From: Membranipora membranacea
Taxonomy: Eukaryota; Bryozoa; Gymnolaemata; Cheilostomatida; Membraniporidae
Direction of reading: 5' to 3'
Length of the DNA: 60,000 nt
Assembly: GCA_914767715.1 (NCBI GenBank)
Contig: OU612074.1
Coordinates: forward strand, 9,007,501 to 9,067,500
The notes beneath the pieces were generated by a model that saw only the letters and a list, made by a program, of their open reading frames with translations, was not told where the DNA came from and searched no databases. Shown here in pieces: positions 47,535 through 59,146 of this stretch. Numbering within the stretch: position 1 is the stretch's first letter; each line of letters opens with the position of its first letter. The translations under genes were made by a program, and so were the position numbers.

Positions 47535-49272
47535 CCCCCACAGGGCACATGCTGATTTTCCTTATCAAATGAGTGGAAAGTCATTCTCATATCTATTGGC
47601 GTTGCTTGAGTTTTGCCTGGAGATGTTGGTCATAGAATATAATATGGGAACTACAAACATGTAATTAATCTATTCATAGGTTTGCCATGTGTGGAGGCTA
47701 ACTTGGTGGGTGACAGATGAACAACAACCATTAAAAGTTAGAGCAGTTTTTTTTGGTTTAGAAATTTATCAGAAATGACCACTTATTTCTTGGTAAACAT
47801 CATAAACTAAAAAAACTAGTACTTTAATTTAAATTCAAAAGTAAAATGTACACTCTTTTACCACACACACGAAGGAGGAGAGTAGAAACTACGCATCAGC
47901 TACAGGCAATTAAATAATTTCTAGGTAAAAATCATCACCTGTTTTAATGAGGGTAGCGAGGGAGTATTTATCATGTCCCCTGTCTAGATGAGGACCAGCT
48001 AATATGGGCATGAGCTAAAGTAAACTAAAGGACTTATTGGAGAAAAAAAGCTGTTAGGCAAGCTATTATGAGTGGTGCTCTTATTTATTCTGGCTACTGC
48101 TGCCACTCAGGCAAATGTGTGCTTATTGAATTCTGTAAAGCTAAGCAATGAAAGCAATGAGGCTGCATCACAGCATTGCCACCTAATGGCCAACTTATTC
48201 GCACTAATATCATAATTAGGGTATGAAATTAGTTATCTACCGTACAAAGTGACCTAGACATTACCATCTTACCAGTGGAAATAGTTGATGTTGTCACCTA
48301 CTGGGTTAGTTTTATATAATGATTTGAAGATCAGTTTGTGTAAATTATTTGCCCATTGACAATTAGTTAGCTTTGCACTTTACAGAATTAAAAAAGGAGT
48401 AGGAGGTAGCTCAGTTGGTTAGAGTGCCTGCCCTCTGACGCTTTGGAGGTCCCGGATTCAGATCCCACTGCTGTCTACTGACTGCTGGGCTCAATTGACG
48501 CCCCAGGTGTGCTCTGACCTGCCTGCAAACTTGGCGCCGTATATGGCGGCCGCGCCCTTAAGGCACCTGTATTTCTCAGTCTTCGGACAGAGACAAACTT
48601 GGGATTTTTAACCCCTTTTTAACCCTTTAAAAAAGCACAAATTTGCCCGACTGGCAGTAGTAGCTTGAGAGAGAGAGTTGGTCTGGACACGTGGTTTGAT
48701 TTGGAAGGATATTTTGTGAATAAATATGTAAAGAAATACACCGAATGAGCTAGTGAAATCAAAGTAGTTTGATTAGATGTCAAATTGAATGTAAATAGTG
48801 AACAATACATCATCTAGCGGGAACATATATTACGGTCCAACCCAGGAAAAGACTCTAAAATCTTTCTAAAAACTGTCCTGCATTTACTCATGGTAGTGTG
48901 GTTGCTAGCTTTCCCATAGATCATTTATTATCTAAAAACCCAGAGGGCAAGAGCGTAAAAACTGCAATGTCATGTTGCGCTACAACACTGTAATGACACA
49001 CTTGATGCTCTGTCACCTACCAAATGAGCCAACACACACATCACAAACCTACGAATAGAATAATTACATATTTGTAGTTCCCAGGACTCAGCGGACATTG
49101 ATTCAACTGTTTGATATCACATCATTAAACAACATGACATAATTCTATTGTGTTAATAGGTACCATATTTTACTCTATGATCAATATCTCCAGGCAAAAC
49201 TCAGCAGCGTCAATAGATATGAGAATGACTTTCCACTCATTTGATAAGGAAAATCAGCATGATCCTTGTGGG
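47535..49272. mobile_element. 1.7-kb element with long inverted terminal repeats
   Basis: Left arm 47535-47717 pairs with the complement of 49004-49272: CATGCTGATTTTCCTTATCA then AATGAGTGGAAAGTCATTCT at the outer end, and TGGGAACTACAAA...GGTGACAG at the inner end. The right arm has a 65-70 bp insertion. The interior holds a family-A SINE and no transposase frame, so it is non-autonomous or a foldback element. Confidence 0.7.
48398..48625 (+). mobile_element. tRNA-derived SINE, family A, copy inside the long-TIR element
   Basis: GGAGTAGGAGGTAGCTCAGT then TGGTTAGAGTGCC; the B-box region CCGGATTCAGATCCC; body CCAGGTGTGCTCTGACCTGC. Confidence 0.75.
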
Positions 49273-49631
49273 GCTCGTTTCCTTTTATGAAGGCAATATT
49301 GTACCTCTTAAAACTCTCAGGGCCGGAGGGTTTTGTCAAAATGGTGACGGAAAATGTATGGCTTTTGTATTATTTTGCATGCAATATGGAAATATCATAG
49401 CCCCCCCCCCCCTTGTTCAAAGAAACAAATTGAGGTTTAGGTCTAAAGTTCTCGCCAGGAAAAGACAGTCTTGGTTTTAAAATTTTGGATAATAAATCTT
49501 AAGGGCTTCAGTTTTCAATTTGGTGTTTGAATTTGGTAAAAGATGTATCAACACTTCGGAGGAAACTAACAAATATTTTGGCTCTTACAAACTCGACCTG
49601 TCTCAAATATCATAAGTCACACACAATCACC

Positions 49632-49853
49632 ATGTTTCCATGTGAGTTTCGAGGTCGGCCTAGATCGAGCTGAGTTGTCACCTCTTGGCTCGATCTCGAA
49701 ATATGATAGAGCTGAGAAAAAACAATCAAAAATAATCTGCTGTCGCCTGCGACCTGAACCCTTGAGCTCAGCTCGAGCTCGGAGGCAGTTCCATAGCTCG
49801 AAGTTAAGGCTTATTAGCCTCAGTTTGAACTCAAAACTAACATGGAAATGCAG
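49632..49853. mobile_element. Possible small inverted-repeat element (CATGTTTCCATG ends)
   Basis: Left CATGTTTCCATGTGAGTTTC and right GAACTCAAAACTAACATGGA pair partly; the inside is rich in GAGCTCGAG-type words. The end resembles repeats at 3404 and 7509. Confidence 0.4.
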
Positions 49854-50490
49854 TGATTATGACATGATATAAAAAGTCACTTTAGGCTCAAACTAATATT
49901 TTATTTATTAAATATATTAATCATTTTAGCTCAAAATAATGTATTATATCATTTTAAACCATAAACTGTGGTGTCCTCATCTCTAAGAATAAATATTACT
50001 TGTTTTGAAATGTCTTGCAATCAAGTTGGCTCAGCTATCCACAATGCTAAAAAGTATAAAATGTATAAAAAGTCAATATTTACTGACCCCGTATCTCAAC
50101 CTTTACCTAAAAGAAAGTCATTAATGACTGCAAACCTCGATCTCATATATACTGTCATTGGCCTTGGTGAGTAAATGTTACCTATAATTGTCGCCTTCTG
50201 TTGAAGGGTCATGTGAAGTTTAATCGCCCATCCCGATGTTATTAATTACATTGTAGTTCCAGGAAAATGATGACAATACACTTATGATATCCCATCAGGA
50301 TTGAAGATTCCCGGGGGCACTGTTCTGCACTAAAGGAGAACGCACCTACAAACATCTACATCTGCTGATGTTAATACAGTTCTGTATCAATAAACATCAG
50401 CCGTTTGTATTTTTATCTGAAGTGTCCGTTGATGCCAGTGATGATTACAGGTACCCATTTTATTTTGTGCCTGCAGCAACTTTGAGAAGG

Positions 50491-50498
50491 TATAAAAA
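50491..50498 (+). promoter_or_regulatory. TATA box of SCR-1
   Basis: TATAAAAA, about 30 bp before a plausible start near 50520 (TTTAGTCAGTTAGC). Confidence 0.65.
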
Positions 50499-50520
50499 GC
50501 AGGATCTCCCAATGTTTAGT

Positions 50521-50565
50521 CAGTTAGCCTCTGCTTCTGAAACCTGAAGAAAGCATAATAAAAAT
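50521..50565 (+). other. Non-coding leader exon of SCR-1
   Basis: Predicted first exon ending at a strong donor (AAAAAT/GTAAGT). The next exon starts at 50824 after a TTTTTTGCAG acceptor, nine bases before the ATG. Confidence 0.6.
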
Positions 50566-50832
50566 GTAAGTATGGTATACAGTGAAGATTGCAGAATAGT
50601 CCCACTGTTGGGTATTCAAGTGCAAGTCTTTTCTCATCAACTCTATCAGTGATACTGTCTTCCTTACAAAGCATATTTTGTGATATTTTTTAACTGAGCT
50701 TATTTTACATATATAGCATTAATAGTTTTGAAAACTCAAACGATTGGCTTGTAAACATACCATCAAGTTTTTACTATTTTGGAATAAATATACATTTATT
50801 GTAATCATTAGCATTTTTTGCAGCATTCAAAA

Positions 50833-52666
50833 ATGATGAAGATCGTAGCTGTCGTTTGCTGCCTGGCCGCTGTGTGCCACGGTTACTCAGTCGTCGGAGG
50901 TGGACCATCCAACAACGTCGCCGGAAGTAAGTTATATTAATATTCCTTTGCATCTGGATAAAAGAATAGTGAAAAATAACAACTATTTAGTTTTTATTCC
51001 ACTTAACTTTACAAGGTGAAATGAAAATGTGTCCTCAGACTTGAATAGTTTCTCTAATTATGATTTTTGCAAACAATTAAAAAATTTCTAGGTGGTATAT
51101 TGTTACCACCAGAATTATCAGTCCTTGAATATAAAGCGATTTCTAAAACACACAACTAAGTTTATATCAAGAGGAGACAAAATAAATGTCCCCTATCAGC
51201 TTCAGCTGGATAAACTTTATATTTTTATTTATTCATATTTATTTATATATTTATTTTATTGATTTTTTTTTATTTCTTATTTTATTTATATTTATGTTTT
51301 ATTTACAGCCACTTGTGATGCCGAGGGAAAGTTTGCTGTCGATGAGTCTAACATGTGCTGGTACCATGAGTGTGTACTCAACGCCGCTGGTCTGCAGTGG
51401 CTGCCAAGAAGATGTGCCTGGATGAGCAAAGTCAGCTCCAACTACGTGCAGGGAGTGAGCAACCCATGTACCGTCAGAATCGGAGAGGCTGAGAAATGTG
51501 AGTCATTTAAAGAGTCACTCCAAAGTCACTTAAAAGTCACTTAAAGGGTCACTTAAAGAGTCCCTTAAAGTGTCACTTAAAACTCAATAACATTTGAAAA
51601 TTAATCAAGATAATCAATCCTTTAAAAAAGTAATTAAAGGAATCATTGAAAAGTCAACAAAAGCTGAAATTCAAACAAAATAAAATTTTGAAGTCAATCA
51701 TTTGAAAGTCACTGAATGTCAATAAATGTACTAAAAAAATTTTGATCTGATTTGGCTATTCCGCCTTACTGTCTTCTGTCTTGAAATAGAAAATACTAAC
51801 GCCGATTTCCTGTTCAGAACTTCATGATATAGTCTCTGCTGTTTAACAGTGACTGGAAACCCTTGCGAGAGAAAGATGGCTGCCGTTGCTGGACCCCCAT
51901 CCTGTCACCCAACTACTTGTCAGAACGGTGGAACTCCAGTTTATGAGTCTAACCTCTGCTGGTGTGAGTGCCCACCATCATGGCAGGGAGATCATGACTG
52001 TAGCCGACCAACCATGAACCCATCTGGACTCCCACCATCCAGCAACATATGTAAGTTCAATTTTTAATATCTATCTATATATAATATATCTATCTATAAT
52101 ATCTATCTTCGACCTATAATGATAATGTAGCTGTCTATCTATTCAGACAATGAATGCACCAAGGTGCATGCTAGGAAGAGAATGGATAGTGACGACTAGG
52201 TTTCCTATCCACCTTATGATCTAAGATCAAGCTTTACATCCGCGATGCTCTGTAACAGTTCAGTTGGTAAACCTGTTCCTTTTGTAACATCTCTAAGCTT
52301 AGGATCTAAAAAAATGTTGTTGAAAAATGTTCAAATATAATCTTTGAACAAAACCTCTTTGCTAGCATTTTTCGATGACTATACAAAATGTAAATTCTTT
52401 GTGTTAATATATTGTCGTATTTGTTCTCTTGATCAGGCGTTGATGGTGCCCCAGGAGATGATTGGTGTGATAATGTTGGTGGATGTCTGAATGGTGGAAC
52501 CTGCCACAACCAGTGTGACACATTCTGGTGTGACTGTGGCGAGGTCAACGCTCTGTCGGCTGATCATGTTGGCAAGAGATGTGAGATCAATCAGGTTCAT
52601 TATACTACCACCCCCGCTCTAGCTCCAACCACCACCACCACTCCACCAACCACTCACTACTACTAG
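50833..52666 (+). CDS. SCR-1: secreted cysteine-rich protein with EGF-like domain
   Basis: 237-aa protein from coding exons 50833-50926, 51309-51497, 51850-52050 and 52437-52666; all in frame. Residues 1-17 form a signal peptide (KIVAVVCCLAAVCHG). A first module (34-85) has C..EGKF..D...C.Y..C with five Cys, recalling chitin-binding peritrophin domains, but spacing is not exact. A second module has CHPTTCQNGGTPV then LCWCECPPSWQGDHDC. A third (162-205) is EGF-like with CLNGGTC and FWCDC. The tail is Thr/Pro-rich (ALAPTTTTTPPTTHYY), a likely O-glycosylated segment. It probably acts outside the cell, in matrix, mucus or an adhesive or protective secretion; I do not recognise a named family. Confidence 0.88.
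51498..51580 (+). repeat. AGTCACTTAAA tandem repeat in SCR-1 intron 3
   Basis: Six to seven imperfect units of 10-13 bp directly after the donor site at 51497. Confidence 0.7.
52060..52110 (+). repeat. TATC-type microsatellite in the last SCR-1 intron
   Basis: Imperfect ATCTATCTATAT runs just after the donor at 52050. Confidence 0.6.
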
Positions 52667-52722
52667 ATCAAATACTTCAGTCTGATAGAGATTGAGTTTG
52701 AAGCTGGAATATTCCAGCCTCA

Positions 52723-52862
52723 TGGATAGAAGATTGGTTGATATGATAATTATATCTTACTCTTGAAGTGTTTGGTATTTGAACAGACGTCTTGGATAGT
52801 AGATCAGTTGATATGATAATTATATTTTACTTTTTAAGTGTTTGATATTTGAGCAGACTCCT
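52723..52862 (+). repeat. 70-bp tandem duplication in the SCR-1 3' UTR
   Basis: Two units starting TGGATAG, each with TTGATATGATAATTATAT then AAGTGTTTG and a shared TATTTGA.CAGAC. Confidence 0.75.
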
Positions 52863-53049
52863 TTCAGAATCCTTACACTGGGTAAAATTCTATTTTAAAA
52901 AGTTAGTAATTAAATTTTGTTTATGTTGATCCCACATACTTTTTTCGCAAAAGGTGCTCTTTAAAAATTTAAATTCTTGCATTTTCCAATGTTACAAGAA
53001 TCATGTATTTATTTTTCTACATGTTCCAGCATCCTTCCATAGCAAATAT

Positions 53050-53055
53050 AATAAA
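53050..53055 (+). terminator. Poly(A) signal of SCR-1
   Basis: AATAAA 384 bp after the stop codon, followed by a GT/T-rich stretch (CTGTCTGTG). Confidence 0.6.
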
Positions 53056-53146
53056 AATTAAACTGTCTGTGTTAACAGTATTTTGGTTTTCATCTTCAAT
53101 TTAATTTGAGTTTAATTTGATTTAATTTTAAAGCTAATTAAAAATT

Positions 53147-54553
53147 CAGGGCCGTAGTTTATGAAAAATGGCAGGGGAGGCAAAAGTTTGGCGAGTCCAG
53201 GCATTACAAGCAGGGTTGTTGTAATCTCCTCCCCAAGGCATATAATTAGCAAATGAAAATCCCAGAGGAGCTGATTCTGACATTAATTATTCAATAATAG
53301 TTCAATTATGTTTTAGGCCATTGTATTTAAAATATTTGACAGTTGCTTTCCTTGACATGTCAAAGGCTTTTGACAAGACTGGAAGGGTATCAACTATAAT
53401 CTAGTGCAAATCATCAACAGCTTCCTCACACACCGATACCAATCAGTACGCATCGGCAATAATACCAGCCGAACATCCAGTTATAAATGGAACACCCCAG
53501 GGAACATTGCTAGGTCCTGTCTTCTGGCTTTTATATGTGGACAGCCTTGAAGTTGAATGTGACATAATAAAATACGCAGATGACCTGACATTAAAAGGCC
53601 TGCCCGCTAAAACACTAAACCAACAACTGGACCTCCAAACCTCTCTAGACACAGTATCGACATGGTGCGATGAGTATAATATGGTGGCTAATGCAAAAAA
53701 GTCATCTATTATGCATCTGACTAACAAACATGCTCGATATCAATTCCAACCACCAACTCTGAAGCTGAATGGAGAACAAATACCACCGACAACTAAGACT
53801 AGATTTCTAGGAATCACTATCGATCAGCATATGTCTTTCGAAGACCATGTCGACTCGATCCTGAAGAACGTCAGACCGCTAACCTATACCCTTCTTAACC
53901 TCAAACGCTCTGGCGTACCTCAGCGGTTACTCACGAGGTTCTACCTTACATGTATACGGCCTCGTATGACATATGAAGGCGTAGCCTGGTTCTGCATGAT
54001 GACCGACCAACAGAAGAATCGAGTTATCCAGCTGGAAAAACTCTCACTGAAAATTATAGCCCCAGGCTGTGACGAGTATAGCGAAAGGACATCCCTGCTA
54101 AACATCATACCACTAGACGAATATATTGACTCTATGTGCCATCAACACATCGACAAGATCAAGACACCTGGGCACTGCCTGCATCATTTACTACCTCAAC
54201 CGAGTGCTCGCAGACCTAGTAGACATACAACGCGCCTCAACACCAGCTCACGAACTGAATTGAGAGGCAACACTTTACTCATGTGTTACAGCAATGCCGG
54301 ATGTGTAAATTATAAAGTCTAAGAATTAATTTTTTTCTGTTTTTATTTTCATGCCCAGGTTGCCTTCCTTACTTATATTGTGATGAAACCTCTAAAGGTC
54401 GCCTCTAATTTTTAGAAGATGATCATTGGTTCAGTAATAAAGATTATATATATGTATTTGGCATTCTCGGGGAGGCAGTGCCTCGCTGCCTCCCCTAAAT
54501 CTACACTTACGCCCCTAAAAGTGCCTCGCTGCCTGCCAAAACTACGGGCCCTG
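53147..54553. mobile_element. Family M3 DNA element interrupted by a LINE fragment
   Basis: Outer ends CAGGGCCGTAGTTT and AAACTACGGGCCCTG are nearly exact inverses. 53147-53333 matches the inverted complement of the 16795-17024 element. The reverse-transcriptase fragment begins right after it, at about 53335. Confidence 0.65.
53335..54322 (+). pseudogene. Non-LTR retrotransposon reverse transcriptase, C-terminal part
   Basis: Motif A TVAFLDMSKAFDK (frame broken soon after), then TPQGTLLGPVFW, the catalytic YADD in IIKYADDLTL, LGITIDQHMSFEDHV, and a Cys/His-poor C-terminus ending at the stop at 54322. 53507-54322 is one open frame of 271 codons. The fragment lacks the N-terminal RT and the endonuclease and has a frameshift between motif A and TPQG, so it is a dead, 5'-truncated insertion of the CR1/L2/Jockey kind. 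Confidence 0.85.
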
Positions 54554-55781
54554 CAAATTGAAGTACAACTAGTGTCTACTAACTCTTTTGGACAGGACAG
54601 GATCGCCAACTTTGATCACTTATTAAATATTTTCCAAAACAGTCAAATGTGGAATCTAAATATAAAAACGGATGATTCAGAAAGACAGTGACAGGAAAGT
54701 GTCAACAGATGTAATGCTAGCAAACAAAGCTCACCTTGATCTGAGTTGATTACATTGGGCTAGTCAGAAACTTACGACAGATAATTAATGTTATTAAAGA
54801 GTAATTAGTTTTTGCATGTTATGCACATTGATAGTATTTGCCAATCCAAATGTTTACATAGAGTGAAATGTAAATACATGAGCAGACAAATTTCAAAAAG
54901 CTACTAATGGTAATTACCTTACTAGGGCTGGACATCAAGATCGAGTTGATTTGGTTAACAATTATTTTCAATTTGATAAAATTAAGCATTTTTAAGATTG
55001 ACAAGACAAAAAATGATTTCATCGTTGCTTTAGATATAGAAAACATTATAATAATGTTTCCCAATTTGTTGGCGATTGTAATACATTGCCTTTTTCTTAT
55101 ATTGACATTAAAACATTACAGTGAATAGTTTACAGCCATAATTATAATGTGAGTTGATTTGTTTTACCATAGAATTTTTCACAGGACATTACTTAACATA
55201 CATAATTACAACATTACATAATCTGATATCTATTGTTCAACATCACAGTTGAGATTGATCATAGATTATTTGGACCACTAAAACGGATTCATTTAAACAA
55301 AAATTTTAGCTGTGTGATTCCCTACTAGAACAAGGAATATGAGCAATCGACCACATAAAGGGGAAACCAACTTAATGCTCAATTTGGCATGACATGCAAT
55401 TCTGTTGGGGGAACCAAACAAACAAAATTGCTCAAATGAAATTTGAGCTTGCTTAAAAAGAATTTTGATCATGTTTCGTGTTTGGGCTTTCATCTTAACA
55501 TGACCAAGCAAATCCTTGTAATTACTATTGTTCTGTATCAATTATCTAGCCTTAGATCAGCAGGCAGTTTCAGGTTGGAGGTTCATGGATCTTCCCACCT
55601 TGTCCCAAATCCAGAAATCTCATTCAATGTCACTCATATTTTGGAATCATTTGGACTTCAATGGAACTATGCTGTTTTATCTATTACCTTGTATATACAA
55701 AACAGATATAGAACTCTATTACTATAACCACCATATTATTTGATTTTGGGAAGCATCCCACCCACATTGAGGGCTAGCCAA

Positions 55782-55874
55782 TGTGTTGGCTCTGATATGA
55801 TTGGCTGTCGGATGTGTTAGCTCTGATATGATTGGCTGTTGGATGTGTTGGCTCTGATACGATTGGCTGTCGGA
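55782..55874 (+). repeat. 31-bp tandem repeat, three copies
   Basis: Units begin TGTGTTGGCTCTGATATGAT, then TGGCTGTCGGA, and differ by one to two bases. Each contains one ATTGG (CCAAT-box core). Confidence 0.85.
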
Positions 55875-57341
55875 TGGGAAAAGTGAGCCAATGCCAGGTC
55901 ACTGAGAGTACATATTATTGAGATATAATGAAAGTGAAACTCAATTACTTTTTCATTCACTATGTATTAATAGGTACTTTCAGGCAAGTACCAATGACCT
56001 AGCTTTGGCGCTCGCCTTCCCAGCGTCCAATCAAAGCACTGAAACTGAGATCATAGCCTCTGTTTAGATTTGAAGACTGATTAAATAACCGATGTGTGAC
56101 TATAATTATGAGTCCAAAACCTATAAATCAGCATGATTTTATATCAATAATTCTACCTTACTTTAAGCAAGGATATTTAGTATTACCTTCATGGGGTGAA
56201 CAGAATCCCATAGAAAACTTAACGATATGCCATCATAATGTGTCAAGACATAATTTTAAAAAAGATAATTATTCACCATTGAAAGGACCACATGTCACAT
56301 ATTCATGACATCTTTATAGCAAGATATCAATACTTGAGATGTAATAACGATAATGACAAAAACTGATCATTTGACCTTGCAAGGCAGCCATGTGTAAAGT
56401 TGTGGTGTTGTGTGAGGTATGCCATTGCCTCAGTTATTCAGGAAGGTAGGGCTGCTTATAGGAAAGTAAGCAGTGGTATCGGCTGTCAAAGCGGAACGAT
56501 TGATCAACAGTTTCCTCATTAAAAATGGGTTATATTATCATACAGAAAGCACAAACATTCATAGTCATATTCATCCCAACCTGATATTTCTTCTTGCCTA
56601 TCAAAATCCCTGATCTATAATGGAGTCCTGGAGGCCAGAAAGTTAATGTTTGACGTCAAGTGCAGCGATTTTAATGTTTTTAAAATTATCAAAATATCCA
56701 TCAAATGTGTTGTTTGACATTTATAGGGTAGAATTATACTTAGGACAAAAGTTAAATTTTTGTAAAATGTAACAGTAGTCAACTAAATAATGCAATAGAA
56801 AATATGTTTATTTATTTATTTACATTATCCAGTTCATTCACTGATTAAGTATATTGAAGGCAATGTGCATATAAGACCATGCTGTACATCAGGTAGTCAG
56901 GCCACTGTTTACAATGGAGAGGAAAAAATGAGGTTTCACAGTAAAATTCATTTTTCAGCTTTTTGTCTAGCTATATTTTGGCGATGCACATATCTAGATG
57001 AATATTTATTTTAGTTGTCAGGTGTTGGTCATAGTCTTAGCAGCACAAAATCATTGAGATCTTAATTGATGTGATTGTTGATTGAGTATGAAAACCTCAC
57101 GCTAAAGCTGCCCACAAACTTTCTGAAATTTTAAGAGGATTTTGAAAAACTTATAAGTGATTTTGAGGTTGCCTCATCCATAGGCAGTAAGCTTAGTAAT
57201 TTCATCCAATCACAAGTGATCTGATGATTGTGATTTAATATTTCAGGCATAATATTGAAGGCATGATCTTATATAATATATATACTTATATATACTTTTT
57301 TATACTTTTTATTGTCAAGCTACAATCATATTTATGCCCAT

Positions 57342-57385
57342 TATCTCCCCTGCTCATCTGCTTCCACTTTCGGCAGGGGAGATAA
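57342..57385. repeat. Short perfect hairpin
   Basis: TTATCTCCCCTGC and GCAGGGGAGATAA flank an 18-nt loop. Confidence 0.6.
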
Positions 57386-57599
57386 CCTTTAGGATGATCC
57401 CATCAAGATCCATCAAAATCTTGAAGCTCAGAAATATTTTAGGTCCCTATATTGCTACTCACAGTATTATAAGCATTCCAATGATACTAAACTGAAGTAC
57501 ATCTGTTATTTTTCGCTTCAATGAATCTTTATCAGAAAGACTATCAGCTTTAGTTTGTATATGTGGAGTCTATGTAGATCATGCGTATATGGCAGATGT

Positions 57600-57775
57600 T
57601 ACTGCCAATGGGCAACTAGTGCCTGCTTCAGTTTTTGGCAGCTTGCTGCACACTCTAGTTCAAGAGGTCCTCTATGGCCTCACCTCTAAGATGCATTCTA
57701 GTGTTCTAGGATATATCACACTCTCAGTATGAGGATTTCGGGCAACTTGCACCCCTCTGGTCATAAACTGGGCGT
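57600..57775 (+). repeat. Dispersed repeat shared with 11195-11390, copy 2
   Basis: GCAGCTTGCTGCACACT, CTATGGCCTCACCTCTAAGA and GGGCAACTTGCACCCCTCT blocks match the other copy in order. Confidence 0.55.
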
Positions 57776-58409
57776 ATATGGAAGCTGACAAAGAATACCT
57801 CGATGTACTTTTGTTTGATGAAGTGAAGAAGGTATAAATGCTGTGTGTCCACTTCTGTTGTGCCTTTTTAGTAAAAGCTGCATTACTCGAGCTTAAAGAT
57901 TGAAGCATGCTGCAAGCATTTTTATTCAACTTCTCGGCTTAACTCGACCTGAACTTTTTTGCATTTTTTTGTGTGGCAACATTATTGTCTGAGTTGCAAT
58001 GATGAAAACGACCCACTTTATCGTTTGTTATTTTTGATCGGAGTACTGTGCATAGTATGGTGATGATAATAATGTTGATAATTTGAGGACTTTACGTTGT
58101 AGGTCCATTGTCCACAGGGTTATCTAGACACAGCTCTTTACTCCAAGAGCATGTACTTTACCAACTCAAATAACAGTGACAGTACATGTTGTACAATTAT
58201 AGAATATGACTTCATTAAAGGAATACAAGCACCTTTGAAGTTCAATAATTCAATAGGGTAAATAGCTATGAAACGAATCAAGAAAAATATTACAATTTTG
58301 GATAGAGCACAATTTTGAGTAGGCCAAAAACTGAAAACAACACGCTTCGAAATTGAAATGGAAGTTGCCCCCCAGTCAAGAGATTGATCAACAAAAATTG
58401 AAAGTTGAT

Positions 58410-58655
58410 TAAAAATCCGATGTCTTATCACACGCCACATCCCAAAGCATGGGTAACGCAACTAGTTGCCTTAGTGGCGAGGCCGCAATATCTGTGCCAG
58501 GTTGCTCTCTGTTTGCAGGCAAGTTGGAGCACACCTGGGGGCTACCCAAACCCCAGTAGTCGATGGACCGCAGTGGGATTCGAACCCACGCCCTACAGTT
58601 TGTACATGCTAAGGGTACGGCACTCTTACCAACTTAGCCACCTTCTACTCTCTAG
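58410..58655 (-). mobile_element. tRNA-derived SINE, family A, copy 5
   Basis: Minus strand: AGTAGAAGGTGGCTAAGTTG, then a B box GTGGGTTCGAATCCC and body CCAGGTGTGCTCCAACTTGC. Beyond the head, AGCCACCTTCTACTCTCT is repeated three times on the plus strand (58636-58700). Confidence 0.75.
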
Positions 58656-59146
58656 CCACCTTCTACTCTCTCAGATTCCCTAGCCACCTTCTACTTTCTC
58701 AGACTCACTCAGGCTCACATAAGCTCAAGTCTGAAGACAAAGTTTATAACCATGAATAAGCATACCATCTATGACAATGCATATTCTAATAAATATCCAT
58801 GTTTGTAAAAGAAACATTAGGTTGCAGTGAGGTAACTATTTTCTGATTTATTCCATACCAACATACGCTATTCAATAGCTTATCATCATTGGTCTTTAAT
58901 CATAAAAATTTAGTTATTGGAGCATCAAGAACCTGCATGCTGTGTCAGGGATAAACCCGCACTTCCAGCATTGATCCTAAATGTCTTTTTGTAGATTAGC
59001 CTACCACAGTCCAAATATTTAGCTTGTGATAGATAGGCAATATAATACTACTTATATAAAATATTATACCACACTTCATTCAATATGAATTTACAAATTA
59101 TATTCATGGAGAATGAAAGCAACAACTTATAGAGATGGAATTAATT

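Larger units (their letters stand above)
54600..57590. other. Stretch without a supported gene
   Basis: AT-rich. Contains a 31-bp triplication at 55782 and a short hairpin at 57342. Open frames of 70-94 codons (54907, 55443, 56096) have no domain, splice or similarity support. Confidence 0.45.

Noticed and set aside
49388-49401. C-run and similar runs at 20223 and 36617 as regulatory G-quadruplex sites
   Set aside because: Single homopolymer runs without the spaced G-tracts needed; probably simple-sequence noise.
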